Below, in pieces: positions 24,451-34,047 of a DNA stretch of 64,000 nt. The translations under genes were made by a program, and so were the position numbers. Source of the stretch: Ulvibacterium marinum (GTDB lineage: Bacteria > Bacteroidota > Bacteroidia > Flavobacteriales > Flavobacteriaceae). The DNA lies in contig NZ_RBCJ01000001.1 of assembly GCF_003626755.1 (NCBI RefSeq), forward strand, positions 1 through 64,000, read 5' to 3'. The notes under the pieces were generated by a model, which made no database searches, was not told the DNA's origin, and saw nothing but the letters and a program-made list of their open reading frames with translations. How positions within the stretch are numbered: position 1 is the stretch's first letter; each line of letters begins with the position of its first letter.

Positions 24451-26754
24451 TTAAGGAGAAGTCTTCTTGATCTTTACCACAATCGATTTGCTAATAGGGG
24501 TCTTGCTCTTATCGGCAAAATGGTTATAGGGCACCAAAACATTGGTTTCCGGGAAATAAGCGGCCAGATTCGTGCGGGGAATGGCATAGGGAATAACCAG
24601 GAAACGATTTGCGGTTCGCTTTACACCATCATAGTTGCTGATCATATCCACAACATCCCTTTTTTTTAAATTTCGTTCCTGCATGTCCTGTGGGTTCATA
24701 AAGAGCACCCTTCTTTCATTGTAAACCCCTCTGTATCTATCGTTGAGTCCATAAATTGTGGTATTGAACTGGTCGTGCGAACGGATGGTCATCAATAAAA
24801 ATTCATCATCGCGTAAATTGTGATCGGGAAGTGCGTTAATGGTAAATTGCGCCTTTCCATCAGGGAGCGAGCTAAAATCGCGTTCCCTTACGTTATTGGG
24901 CAGATAATATCCAACACCTTTTGAGCGTTCATCCGTGTTTTCAAAACCCTTGGCCACCTTATCGATATAGGACCGGATCAGTCCATAATCCTCTCCCAAG
25001 GATTTCCAGTCCATAGCATGCTCTCCTTTGAAATAGGCATTTGCCATTTCGGCAATGAGTTCCGGTTCGCTTTTGAGATTTCCAGAAGAAGGTTTAAGCA
25101 TGCCCCGTGAACGGGTTACCCTGCCCATACTATTTTCAACCGTAAAATACCGTTGTTGCCCTCCTTTCGTATCTTTTTCCGATCGACCGAGGGTAGGCAG
25201 GATCAAGGCTGTTCTACCCGTGACCAAATGGGTACGGTTCAGTTTAGTGCTGACCTGTACCGTGAGGGTACAATTTTGTAAAGCTCTTGCAGTATATTCA
25301 GTATCGGAGGCGGCCATTAAAAAATTACCTCCCAAACAGATGAACACCTTGCCTTCTCCCTCATACATCGCCTTTATGGCTCCTACCGTATCTACGCCTT
25401 CCTTGTCCGGGGGCGTAAAACCCAAATGTTTTTTTATACGTTCATTGAGGTCTTTATTCACATAGTGCATAATCCCCACGCTTCGATCTCCTTGCACATT
25501 ACTATGCCCCCGTACGGGACATGTTCCGGCATTTGGTTTTCCAATGGCTCCCTTAGCCAACAGCAGGTTTACATATTCACGAATATTCTCTACTCCATTT
25601 TTGTGTTGGGTGAGTCCCATGGCCCAACAAACGATAATTTTGGATTTGGTCGCCAAAAGCTTTACCACGTGATCTATTTTGTCCGAATCAACACCGCTCC
25701 GTTGAAGCAAATCCTTTTCTTGATATTGTTCCAGATGCTTTAAAAAAGCCTTATAACCATCGGTATAGGTGGCCATAAAATCATGGTCCAACACCTTTCC
25801 GGTCACCTCATCCAATCTGGTCAATCTTTTTAAGAGCAACTTTACCAAAGGAACATCCTGATTGATTTTTACAGGCAGATGGATGTCCGCTATGTCCTCG
25901 CCATTTCCCGCTAGACCCTTAAGCGTCTTCGGATTTCTAAAATTGACCAGACCGGATTCCTCCAAAGGATTAATACTGATTATCTTTCCGCCATTCTGCT
26001 TGCATTTCTCCAAAGCGGAAAGCATACGCGGATGGTTGGTCCCCGGGTTTTGACCGGCAATAATGATTACTTCTGCGCCATAAAAATCCTCCAATTTAAC
26101 CGATCCCTTTCCGATGCCCAAGGTTTCGCTCAGGGCTACGCCACTGCTTTCATGACACATATTGGAACAATCCGGCATATTGTTGGTCCCCAAGGCCCTC
26201 GCAAACATCCCATATAGAAAAGCTGCCTCATTGCTGGACCGCCCGGAAGTATAAAAAATGGCTTCATCCGGTGATTCCAATCGATGTAATTCCTCTGCAA
26301 TCAAAGCATAGGCATCATTCCATGTTATGGGTTCGTAGTGAACACTTCCAGGTCTGAGTACCAGAGGTTCTGTAAGCCGGCCAAACTTGTTCAACTCATA
26401 ATCTGTCAACAATGAAAGCTCTTCCACCGAATGCTTTTTAAAAAACTCCGCATCGATTTGTCGGGTAGTAGCCTCGTCCGCCAAGGCTTTGGCCCCATTC
26501 TCGCAATACTCGCCTATTCTGGAAGGCTTTTCGGGATCGGGCCATGCACAACTAGGGCAATCAAAGCCCTCTTTTTGATTCATATGCAACAAGGCCTTCA
26601 TGGAACGTGTGATGCCCATTTCCTTAAAACTGTGCTGCATCGCAACCTGAATACCCAAAGGTCCGGCCGCGTAGCGTGCAGGTTCCCGTAACTGGACTCC
26701 TGTAAATTCTTCCGATCCCCTTACGGAGACGTTCCTATGAAATTCTTCTTGCAT
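24451..26754 (-). CDS. ydeP: FdhF/YdeP family molybdopterin oxidoreductase
   Basis: The 767-residue protein fits the YdeP branch of molybdenum enzymes. It has an N-terminal Cys motif (FDCPSCAWPDPEK), YTSGRSSNEAAFLYGMFARA, MCHESSGVALSETLGIGKGS, and a C-terminal molybdopterin-binding domain (SHDQFNTTIYGLNDRYRG). YdeP in E. coli is linked to acid resistance, but the reaction is unknown. It has no Tat signal, so it is cytosolic. It is a lone gene between the DUF1080 gene and dnaE2. Confidence 0.88.
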   Translation of the reverse strand: MQEEFHRNVSVRGSEEFTGVQLREPARYAAGPLGIQVAMQHSFKEMGITRSMKALLHMNQKEGFDCPSCAWPDPEKPSRIGEYCENGAKALADEATTRQIDAEFFKKHSVEELSLLTDYELNKFGRLTEPLVLRPGSVHYEPITWNDAYALIAEELHRLESPDEAIFYTSGRSSNEAAFLYGMFARALGTNNMPDCSNMCHESSGVALSETLGIGKGSVKLEDFYGAEVIIIAGQNPGTNHPRMLSALEKCKQNGGKIISINPLEESGLVNFRNPKTLKGLAGNGEDIADIHLPVKINQDVPLVKLLLKRLTRLDEVTGKVLDHDFMATYTDGYKAFLKHLEQYQEKDLLQRSGVDSDKIDHVVKLLATKSKIIVCWAMGLTQHKNGVENIREYVNLLLAKGAIGKPNAGTCPVRGHSNVQGDRSVGIMHYVNKDLNERIKKHLGFTPPDKEGVDTVGAIKAMYEGEGKVFICLGGNFLMAASDTEYTARALQNCTLTVQVSTKLNRTHLVTGRTALILPTLGRSEKDTKGGQQRYFTVENSMGRVTRSRGMLKPSSGNLKSEPELIAEMANAYFKGEHAMDWKSLGEDYGLIRSYIDKVAKGFENTDERSKGVGYYLPNNVRERDFSSLPDGKAQFTINALPDHNLRDDEFLLMTIRSHDQFNTTIYGLNDRYRGVYNERRVLFMNPQDMQERNLKKRDVVDMISNYDGVKRTANRFLVIPYAIPRTNLAAYFPETNVLVPYNHFADKSKTPISKSIVVKIKKTSP

Positions 26755-26814
26755 GTCTAAATTTAGAACTTATTTTGGGAATCTAGGAAAGGCCCTAATA
26801 ATAAACTTACGGGG

Positions 26815-29800
26815 CTATTCCCTTTCGTCATGGGTGATGGCTTCTTTATCTGAAATTCCGATATTTTTATGTTGTGTCCTAGTTTCAAACACTCTTGTAC
26901 TGGTTTTCATATCGGCATACCGTGGATCCGGAATATAGTTCTGTTTTTGCATTTTAATGACCTCTATGCTTAAAAACCCAAACTCACTGACCACCTTTCC
27001 ATAGAAGCGATAAATACCTTTGCCCCGAAAACGATATTTGGCCGCCACAGGAGGAAAAAGCACCGTATCGAAAACCTTTCCCTGTTGATCTAGAAGCGTT
27101 GCAAAATGCATACGTTTTCCAGAATGCGTATTTGTATTTTTTACCGTGATCAAATAACCGTAAATATCGATATGCCTATTGAGATAGCTTTCCAAGTTAT
27201 GTTGACCGTTTGAGTTCTTAGGAGGTACTTCAAGCAATTCAAAAGGGCTACTCAAACAAAAGCCCAATAACTCCCACTGCTCAAAAGCAGTTTCCAAAAA
27301 AGTGGTGTTCAATGGGGGAATCCTAAACTTTTGCCTTGTGGGCGGAAATAGTTTTGGGTGCTCCACCCTGGGATTCCTTGAAAGTGTTAAATAAGCCTTC
27401 CAAAGTATTTGGTGCTTGTTTATCCCTGTAAACCGAAATGCATCAATACGTATCAAGATACTCAACTGTTCCACTGAGATAATCACCCTATCGAGGAAAT
27501 CCTCCAATGAGCTGAAAAGGCCATTTGTAGCACGTTCCTTTACGATACGCTCCATGACTTGCCGTTCCAAATCCCTTAGGTACATCATTCCCAAGTAGAT
27601 ATGTTTGTCATAGATACAATTTGCTATTTGGCTTTGATTGATACAAGGGGGATGAATCGTAGCCCCCATCATTCGGGCCTCATGAACATAAAATTCCGAG
27701 CGATAAAATCCACCACCATTATTGAGAACGGCCACCATATATTCCAGTGGAAAATAGGCCCTTAAGAACAGGCTTTGATAGCTTTCTACTGCATAGGATG
27801 CGGAATGGCCCTTGGCAAAGGCGTATCCTGCAAAACTGGCTACCTGGTTCCAAATCTCAAAGATCAAAACGTCCTTATACCCTTTTTTTCTGCAATTGCT
27901 AATGAATTTGTGCTTCACTTTTTGAAACTCCTCCCGGGAACGGAACTTCCCGCTCATACCGCGACGGAGCACATCGGCCTCGCCCAGATCCAAACCGGCA
28001 AAATGGTGAGCAACCTTTATTACATCTTCCTGGTATACCATTACCCCATAGGTATCCGGCATAATATCCAACATCACCGGATGCGCTTTTTCTTGGGCCC
28101 TCCCTTCATGGCGATGACGTAAAATATATTCGCGCATCATACCACTTTTTGCTACACCTGGACGAATAATGGAGCTGGCGGCAACCAAGCCCAAATAATT
28201 ATCCACTTCCAGTTTTTTGAGCAACATACGCATGGCCGGTGATTCTACGTAAAAGCAACCCATGCACTGCGCGGTTTTGATCAAATTATTGATTACGGAA
28301 TCCTGAAAAAAAGTCTTGACATCATGAATATCAAAATTGGCCTCTTCGGGTTGGTTTTGGGCTACGATGGCCAAGGTGTCCTTTATCTTTCCCAACCCTC
28401 GCTGTGCCAGAATATCAAATTTGTAAAGCCCTACGTCCTCCGCGATGACCATATCAAATTGGGTTACGGCGAATCCCTTGGGAGGTAAAAAAGTGGCGGA
28501 AAAATAGTTCAAAGGCCGTTCACTTATTAGAATACCACTGGCATGGACACTTAAATAATTGGGCATACCCTGAATTAACTCACCATATTTAAGAACAAGT
28601 CTGGAAGCACTGTCCAATTTGGAAAGAGAATAGTGGCCTTCGCTCAAAATGTCGATTTCCTCTTTTGGAAGCCCAAAGACTTTCCCCAGTTCCCGGACGA
28701 CTCCTTTTCGCTTAAAGGTGACATAGGTGCCTACGAGTGCAACATGGTCAAAACGGTCAAAAATGTATTGGGTCATCTCCTCCCTATCACGCCAAGAGAA
28801 ATCAATATCAAAATCCGGTGGATTGGCGCGGTATAGATTAATGAAGCGTTCAAAATAGAGATCCAGGTCCATGGGATCTACATCGGTTATCCGCAAGAGA
28901 TATGCAACTATGCTATTTGCCCCACTACCCCGTCCTACATAATAAAATCCTCTTTTGCTGGCATGGGAAACGATATCCCAATTGATCAAAAAATAGGAGA
29001 CAAAACCCATTTTTTTAATAACGTCCAATTCTTTTTCCAACCGCTCCCTTACGGACTTGTCCATTTTAGGGTATCTATACGGCAATCCCTCATCGCACAA
29101 CTTCTCGATCAGCCGTTCATCCTCTTCTATACTATTGGTAAAGGCCTTTAAATTTTGCGGTTTCCGATTTTTTGAAAAATCGAAATGGATGCTACACGCT
29201 TTCAAAAGACGTTCCGTGTTTTCGAGGATATGGGTGTATTCCGAAAATGCTTCGGCCAAATTCAGCATGGGAAACATCTTTTCATCGGCATCGGCCACTT
29301 CCGTTTCCGAAAGCTTGCTCAAAAGCACATTGTTATCAATGGCACGTAACAATCGATGCGCATTGAAATCGCGCTTATTCCTAAAAGTGACCGGTTGCTG
29401 TACCACCAATTTATCCTTAAGCTTTAGCAATCTGGAAAAAGGCAACCGTCTAAGGGTTTTGATGGAGATGCCTATAAATTCATTTTCTAAAAATTCGTGT
29501 TGTTCGTTAAGCAAAACGGTCTCGAAAGGATAAATGACAAACGCATTTTTAAATGAGGGGGCACGTTGCGGAATTTCCAATTCGTTCTGTAAATGATACG
29601 ATAAGAAAGTATTTAACTCTTGATACCCCGCATTGTTTTTGGCGATGCCTAAAAAACAGCAATCTACCCCATTTCTAAAATCGATTCCCAAAATGGGGCG
29701 CACATCATACTCCGGTGCCTTTCGAACAAAATTCAGGCATGCCGAAGTTGTATTGATATCCGTGAGCACCAATTGCTTTATATGGTTCTGCTGTGCCAAT

Positions 29801-29868
29801 TGCAATAGGTCCAGTTCGGAAAAGGTTCCGAAGCGCATGCTGTAGTATGTGTGGCAGTTTAAATACAA
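26815..29868 (-). CDS. dnaE2: Error-prone DNA polymerase DnaE2-like
   Basis: This 1017-residue C-family polymerase is shorter than the dnaE product and lacks the fused exonuclease. It has an altered PHP start (MYLNCHTYYSMRFGTFSE), the polymerase motif PPDFDIDFSW, the YAFAKGHSASYAVESYQ segment and a C-terminal OB region. It is coded 89 bases after dinB in the same direction, so the two are likely one damage-inducible unit for translesion synthesis. Several PHP metal residues appear replaced (CHTYYS in place of HLHxxS), so intrinsic proofreading is unlikely. Confidence 0.88.
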   Translation of the reverse strand: MYLNCHTYYSMRFGTFSELDLLQLAQQNHIKQLVLTDINTTSACLNFVRKAPEYDVRPILGIDFRNGVDCCFLGIAKNNAGYQELNTFLSYHLQNELEIPQRAPSFKNAFVIYPFETVLLNEQHEFLENEFIGISIKTLRRLPFSRLLKLKDKLVVQQPVTFRNKRDFNAHRLLRAIDNNVLLSKLSETEVADADEKMFPMLNLAEAFSEYTHILENTERLLKACSIHFDFSKNRKPQNLKAFTNSIEEDERLIEKLCDEGLPYRYPKMDKSVRERLEKELDVIKKMGFVSYFLINWDIVSHASKRGFYYVGRGSGANSIVAYLLRITDVDPMDLDLYFERFINLYRANPPDFDIDFSWRDREEMTQYIFDRFDHVALVGTYVTFKRKGVVRELGKVFGLPKEEIDILSEGHYSLSKLDSASRLVLKYGELIQGMPNYLSVHASGILISERPLNYFSATFLPPKGFAVTQFDMVIAEDVGLYKFDILAQRGLGKIKDTLAIVAQNQPEEANFDIHDVKTFFQDSVINNLIKTAQCMGCFYVESPAMRMLLKKLEVDNYLGLVAASSIIRPGVAKSGMMREYILRHRHEGRAQEKAHPVMLDIMPDTYGVMVYQEDVIKVAHHFAGLDLGEADVLRRGMSGKFRSREEFQKVKHKFISNCRKKGYKDVLIFEIWNQVASFAGYAFAKGHSASYAVESYQSLFLRAYFPLEYMVAVLNNGGGFYRSEFYVHEARMMGATIHPPCINQSQIANCIYDKHIYLGMMYLRDLERQVMERIVKERATNGLFSSLEDFLDRVIISVEQLSILIRIDAFRFTGINKHQILWKAYLTLSRNPRVEHPKLFPPTRQKFRIPPLNTTFLETAFEQWELLGFCLSSPFELLEVPPKNSNGQHNLESYLNRHIDIYGYLITVKNTNTHSGKRMHFATLLDQQGKVFDTVLFPPVAAKYRFRGKGIYRFYGKVVSEFGFLSIEVIKMQKQNYIPDPRYADMKTSTRVFETRTQHKNIGISDKEAITHDERE

Positions 29869-29957
29869 ATAGTTGTTCGTTGATGGTTGTTGGTTAATGG
29901 TTGATTGCTTGCATCTACTGAAAACTTTTTACTATCAACCAATAACTATTTACAAAA

Positions 29958-31172
29958 TCATTGTTTTCTATGTGCCAGTACAATTGGTGGTTGCCCATTA
30001 AAGGGGTTGTGCATTCTACCAATAGTTTTGGCTCCCATGGCCGAGGCTCGAAAAACGCAACGGTCACCGAACCGATCTCTAACATGATCCATGGCCTGGT
30101 ACAGATTCAAGGCTTCTTCGGTATCCTCGAAGAGGTTTATCTGGTAATTCCCCGAAACCAAATGACTGAAACGGATACCGATCAGGCGTACCAACATTCT
30201 TTTGCTATACAGCGTACGAAACAGTTCCAAAATTTTGGGAAGCAATATATGATCCGCACTGGTATATGGAATTCGCATCTGCTTGGAATAGGTGTTAAAA
30301 TCGGAATACCGTATCTTAACGGTTATACATGCGGTGAGTTTATTGCCCCGGCGCAGCTGATAGGCCAGATTCTCCGTCATGGCCATTAAAATTCCTTTAA
30401 GTTTTAGCACATCGATCGTATCCCTATCAAAGGTCCGTTCCGTGGAAATGGATTTTCTATCACAAAATGGAACCACTGGTGTACTATCCATACCATTGGC
30501 CCGCCTCCAAATTACGGTTCCATTGGCACCAAGCACACGTTGCATGATATCCACAGGCATTTCCTGTATAGTTCTAACTTTTCGTATGCCTAAATTTCTC
30601 AACGTCTGGTAGGTCTTGTCCCCCACCATGGGAATCTTTTTAATGGATAATGGGGCCAAAAATGGTTTTTCGAGCCCGAAATCAATTTTTAACTGGTTAT
30701 TGGGTTTGGCCTCATCGGTAGCTACTTTTGAAACTACTTTATTGACGGATAGACCAAAAGATATGGGCAGCCCGGTCTCCCTTATTATCCTTTGGCGCAA
30801 TTCCGTAGCATACTTATAGCTACCAAAGAAACGATCCATCCCTGAAAGGTCTGCGTAAAATTCATCGATGCTGGATTTCTCAAAGACAGGAACGCTCTCC
30901 TTAATGATTTCGGTAACCACATCCGAATGTTTACTATAGGTCCCTGCATTTCCCTTGATGACTTTGGCTTCCGGGCACAATTCCTTGGCCATCTTCATGG
31001 GCATGCCCGAATGTATGCCATAACCCCGAGTCTCATAACTACAGGCAGCTACAACACCCCTATCCGTAATACCCCCGACCAATAAGGGTTTGTTCCGAAG
31101 CTCTGTATTGAGCAATCGTTCAACGGATACAAAAAAGGTATCCAAATCCAAGTGGAGAATGGTCTTGTTCAT
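29958..31172 (-). CDS. dinB: Y-family DNA polymerase (DinB / Pol IV)
   Basis: I start it at ATG 31170-31172, giving 404 residues that begin MNKTILHLDLDTFFVSVERL, as the family does. Catalytic carboxylates are in DLDTFF and SSIDEFYADLSG; helix-hairpin-helix (IPMVGDKTYQTLRNLG) and little-finger domains follow. It copies past damaged bases. There is no beta-clamp peptide I can name with certainty. It is the first gene of the dinB-dnaE2 pair; three inverted repeats lie within 61 bases upstream of the start. No lexA-like gene is adjacent. Confidence 0.93.
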   Translation of the reverse strand: MNKTILHLDLDTFFVSVERLLNTELRNKPLLVGGITDRGVVAACSYETRGYGIHSGMPMKMAKELCPEAKVIKGNAGTYSKHSDVVTEIIKESVPVFEKSSIDEFYADLSGMDRFFGSYKYATELRQRIIRETGLPISFGLSVNKVVSKVATDEAKPNNQLKIDFGLEKPFLAPLSIKKIPMVGDKTYQTLRNLGIRKVRTIQEMPVDIMQRVLGANGTVIWRRANGMDSTPVVPFCDRKSISTERTFDRDTIDVLKLKGILMAMTENLAYQLRRGNKLTACITVKIRYSDFNTYSKQMRIPYTSADHILLPKILELFRTLYSKRMLVRLIGIRFSHLVSGNYQINLFEDTEEALNLYQAMDHVRDRFGDRCVFRASAMGAKTIGRMHNPFNGQPPIVLAHRKQ

Positions 31173-31174
31173 TA

Positions 31175-31192
31175 CTATCCTAAAAAGGATAG
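31175..31192. promoter_or_regulatory. Inverted repeat directly before the dinB start
   Basis: CTATCC-TAAAAA-GGATAG is a 6-bp inverted repeat ending two bases before the ATG of dinB. In mRNA it would hold the ribosome-binding region in a hairpin. Confidence 0.5.
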
Positions 31193-31200
31193 CTAATATA

Positions 31201-31213
31201 TGGAATATTTCCA
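31201..31213. promoter_or_regulatory. TGGAATATTTCCA palindrome, dinB operator candidate
   Basis: Perfect 5-bp inverted repeat around TAT, 29 bases upstream of dinB. A sister site, TGGATTATATCCA, lies 19 bases away, so both fit TGGAWTATWTCCA and face the same side of the helix. Confidence 0.6.
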
Positions 31214-31219
31214 AATAAA

Positions 31220-31232
31220 TGGATTATATCCA
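31220..31232. promoter_or_regulatory. TGGATTATATCCA palindrome, dinB operator candidate
   Basis: Second perfect palindrome of the pair, 48 bases upstream of dinB. Two adjacent dimer sites before a mutagenesis operon suggest an SOS-type repressor; the repressor itself is not in the window. Confidence 0.6.
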
Positions 31233-31264
31233 ATATAAATATTTTGCTCCTTTATAAAATCCGC

Positions 31265-32515
31265 TTAGTTTATTTTACGTTTTCGGAACCAAATGTCCTT
31301 GAGGCTTAGATTTATGTTTATGGTATTTAAACGTTCCTCCACCAAAATGCCCTCTGTGGAACCCCTACTGGAGCTGGAAAAACCGATATTCAACATGGAT
31401 TGGGACCTAGCTCCCAAGGGAATACCCAAACCGGCTGTTATACTATAGGCATCAATAACATTTCCATTGATATTCAGATAACCGCTATCATAGTTGAACC
31501 CGGCCCTTATCCGAATCCGATCCAGATAATTAAAGGATCTGTCCGCCTTAAGGTATTCTACCCCAATCCCGTATATATATTGATTCACAAATTCCCCAAT
31601 ATTGTCTCTTTGATCGGTTGCATTCCATAATTTTAAGGTGTAGTCCAAATTGACGTGGATTTTAGGGATAGGCGAGAACAGTATACCAGTACCCACTTCC
31701 AAGGGAAGGTCAAAACCGTCAATATCCAAATCGGTTTCATTCTCAACGGGCGTGGGGATGAAGTCCAACGTTTTTTCTACCGATCTATCCCGAGTCCCGG
31801 AAAGTGTAGTTGGCAGGCTTAAATTCCATCCCAAGGTAAGGTTGGGAAAAACACTGTATTGTAATCCTAAGCCAAAACGGAAACCGTTATACTTGTTTTC
31901 TTCTGAAATGGTAAGTGTGCTTTCATTGACAAATCCACTTAGGGCAGTCACCGATTCCCGCTCCGAAATTGCCCCGAACAAATAGGAAATATACACCCCC
32001 GCACGGAGGTCATCGGTAAGACTACTACCATAGGAAAGTCGCAGATCGTTCAAGGAGCCCGTTCCGAAGACATTGCTTATGAACGAGTTGGAGGACCCTT
32101 CTACATTGCTATCGATACCAATTAGCGAGTATCCAACATCGGAATAGGGAACGACAGAAAGTCCAAAAGCCGATTTTGGCGTTATGCTGGAAGCGATGGC
32201 CAGATTGGAAAAATTACCCGCCACCCTAGTTTCCTCCGTACTCCGATTGGCCACTGTACTTATCTCAGTAAGAAATCCGAAATCGAACAAAAAGCTCTTC
32301 TCACCTAAGGTCCCCAATGCGGCCGGATTAAGATTGTTGATTAAGAAATTACTATTTAAGGCATAACCCCCACGTCCCAATGCGCTATTTTTTCCTATGC
32401 TGGAATTGGTAGATACGCCAAGGCCGAAAAAGGAATAAGGCGATCCGGTAAGGTTATTGGTCTGGGCAACGATACAAAATGGAAAAAGAATCAATGAAAA
32501 CAGAACCTTATTCAT
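31265..32515 (-). CDS. Outer-membrane beta-barrel protein
   Basis: Starting at ATG 32513-32515, this 416-residue protein has a signal peptide (MNKVLFSLILFPFCIVAQ) and then repeated amphipathic beta strands, with GSPYSFFGLG, LNNLNPAALGTLG and SAFGLSVVPYSDVGY, as in FadL/PorV-like barrels of Bacteroidota. The NPA segment is a usual hallmark of that fold. It starts inside the 3' end of the DUF4270 gene (8-base overlap), so the lipoprotein and barrel are probably one complex. The transported substrate is unknown. Confidence 0.75.
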   Translation of the reverse strand: MNKVLFSLILFPFCIVAQTNNLTGSPYSFFGLGVSTNSSIGKNSALGRGGYALNSNFLINNLNPAALGTLGEKSFLFDFGFLTEISTVANRSTEETRVAGNFSNLAIASSITPKSAFGLSVVPYSDVGYSLIGIDSNVEGSSNSFISNVFGTGSLNDLRLSYGSSLTDDLRAGVYISYLFGAISERESVTALSGFVNESTLTISEENKYNGFRFGLGLQYSVFPNLTLGWNLSLPTTLSGTRDRSVEKTLDFIPTPVENETDLDIDGFDLPLEVGTGILFSPIPKIHVNLDYTLKLWNATDQRDNIGEFVNQYIYGIGVEYLKADRSFNYLDRIRIRAGFNYDSGYLNINGNVIDAYSITAGLGIPLGARSQSMLNIGFSSSSRGSTEGILVEERLNTININLSLKDIWFRKRKIN

Positions 32516-33842
32516 CATAAATGGCATAAGTAATTTCCAAACGTGCCTCAAAATCGCGGTTGTCCTCCCCTTGCAAAATGATGCGGTCTACTGTTTGATT
32601 AAAATCCTTGGTAAATAATACAAGGGCATCCTCGGTAATGACCGTTTCATGTAGTTTTTGATCCACAAACACCCCAACGGGTACTTCATACACCACATCC
32701 GAAAATTCCTCGTTTGTCCCAGTTATCTTTCCAATAACAATGCCTTCGCCAGTTGTTATGACTTGCGTAATAACATTGTTCTGGTCCAGTACGTTTACGT
32801 TTAATGAATCCCGTAGATACGTTCTCTCATCATGACTGGCACGTAATGGCTTTATCCTTAGGAGCGCACTTAAGACCGTACCCGTACCCTCTATATCATA
32901 AATACTGCGGATACTGGGGAAATCTACTTTAGTAGCATACCCTGTTCCGGATTGTATATAGCTCAAATCATTGTTCTCTGAAGTGGGGAGTTCATCTTCT
33001 TGGTCTAAAAGGGTATTTAACGAAGAATCCATGGAAGTATTCCATATTTTGTTAAAGGCATTCGGGGCCTCAGGGAACGGATTGATTGCAAAATCCAAAA
33101 ATCTTTCTTCATCTTCGAACTCCTCGGGAACCGAATAAAAAAACCTAAGATACGTCCTTTCGCTTTCCTTGCTAAAGCCAATCACAGAGGTATTATCGCT
33201 CTTTTCCGGAACAAGGGCAAACCCTTTGAAGTTGTCCCTTAGGTCTTCATTGTCATTGATATCATTTTGCTGTATGAGTTGAAACAGATTGTTGCCAAAT
33301 TCAAAGGGCAAGGAAATGTGTAATGAGTCTTCATCAAAAGGTTCGGGGCGATATCTTCTGGAAACCAAGGGAATGGTGTCATATTCCAACGTACTGGTAT
33401 TGAAAAAGGCATCGTCATCAGGTTCCACCTCTTCGCTTAATAGATGTACATTAATATGGGAGACTAAAGTAGTATCATTATAGAAATAGCGATCATATCC
33501 CAAAATTAAGGCCACACTGTCCAGCGTCGCATCGTTGGGAAGGGTGTATGGAGCAGTTGCGTTTTCCGTGGTGGCAGCGGATAATTCAAAATAGGAATTA
33601 CACTCAATGGTGCCCAAATAGTCATCATTATACTTCCCTACCAAAAGTCGCTCACTCTCCGAGGTATTAATACTATCAAACTTAAAAGTAGATAACTTCA
33701 CGGAAAAAGTATCCAATACCAGCACCCGTACATTGGAGGTGGTAAAGTCCTGTCCAACCTCAAGTGTCGGGATATCGGACGCATCTACGGAACAGGCTAT
33801 GACACCTAACAAAACCATTAAAAAACAAAAAAACTTTCGCAT
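32508..33842 (-). CDS. DUF4270 family lipoprotein
   Basis: This 444-residue protein has a lipobox (LLGVIAC, Cys17) and follows DUF4270: TFSVKLSTFKFDSINTSESE, LLVGKYNDDYLGTIECNSYF, and a C-terminal FTKDFNQTVDRIILQGEDN segment. DUF4270 is a Bacteroidota-specific surface family of unknown role. An AGGAGG stretch abuts the ATG, closer than a normal ribosome-binding site. The barrel gene overlaps its 3' end, pointing to a shared envelope function. Confidence 0.82.
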   Translation of the reverse strand: MRKFFCFLMVLLGVIACSVDASDIPTLEVGQDFTTSNVRVLVLDTFSVKLSTFKFDSINTSESERLLVGKYNDDYLGTIECNSYFELSAATTENATAPYTLPNDATLDSVALILGYDRYFYNDTTLVSHINVHLLSEEVEPDDDAFFNTSTLEYDTIPLVSRRYRPEPFDEDSLHISLPFEFGNNLFQLIQQNDINDNEDLRDNFKGFALVPEKSDNTSVIGFSKESERTYLRFFYSVPEEFEDEERFLDFAINPFPEAPNAFNKIWNTSMDSSLNTLLDQEDELPTSENNDLSYIQSGTGYATKVDFPSIRSIYDIEGTGTVLSALLRIKPLRASHDERTYLRDSLNVNVLDQNNVITQVITTGEGIVIGKITGTNEEFSDVVYEVPVGVFVDQKLHETVITEDALVLFTKDFNQTVDRIILQGEDNRDFEARLEITYAIYDE

Positions 33843-34047
33843 CCTCCTTCGGTTATGAGGTGCAAATTAAAACGCCTCGGTGACGGGCACGAAGAATTTT
33901 ATACGGAACAGGAAAATGTATCTACTGAAGGATATACTATATCTACAAAGCACCTCTACATCATTTATCGACAAAAAATAAAGGTTCATCTAGGGAACTT
34001 CCGGTTTTGTATATCTTTTTTTCAACGGCTGATGGTGCTATATACGT

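Noticed and set aside
29869-29957. Possible hairpin between dinB and dnaE2 (GGTTGAT and ATCAACC stretches)
   Set aside because: The pairing is imperfect and low in GC, and no T-run follows; not enough for a terminator or regulatory call.
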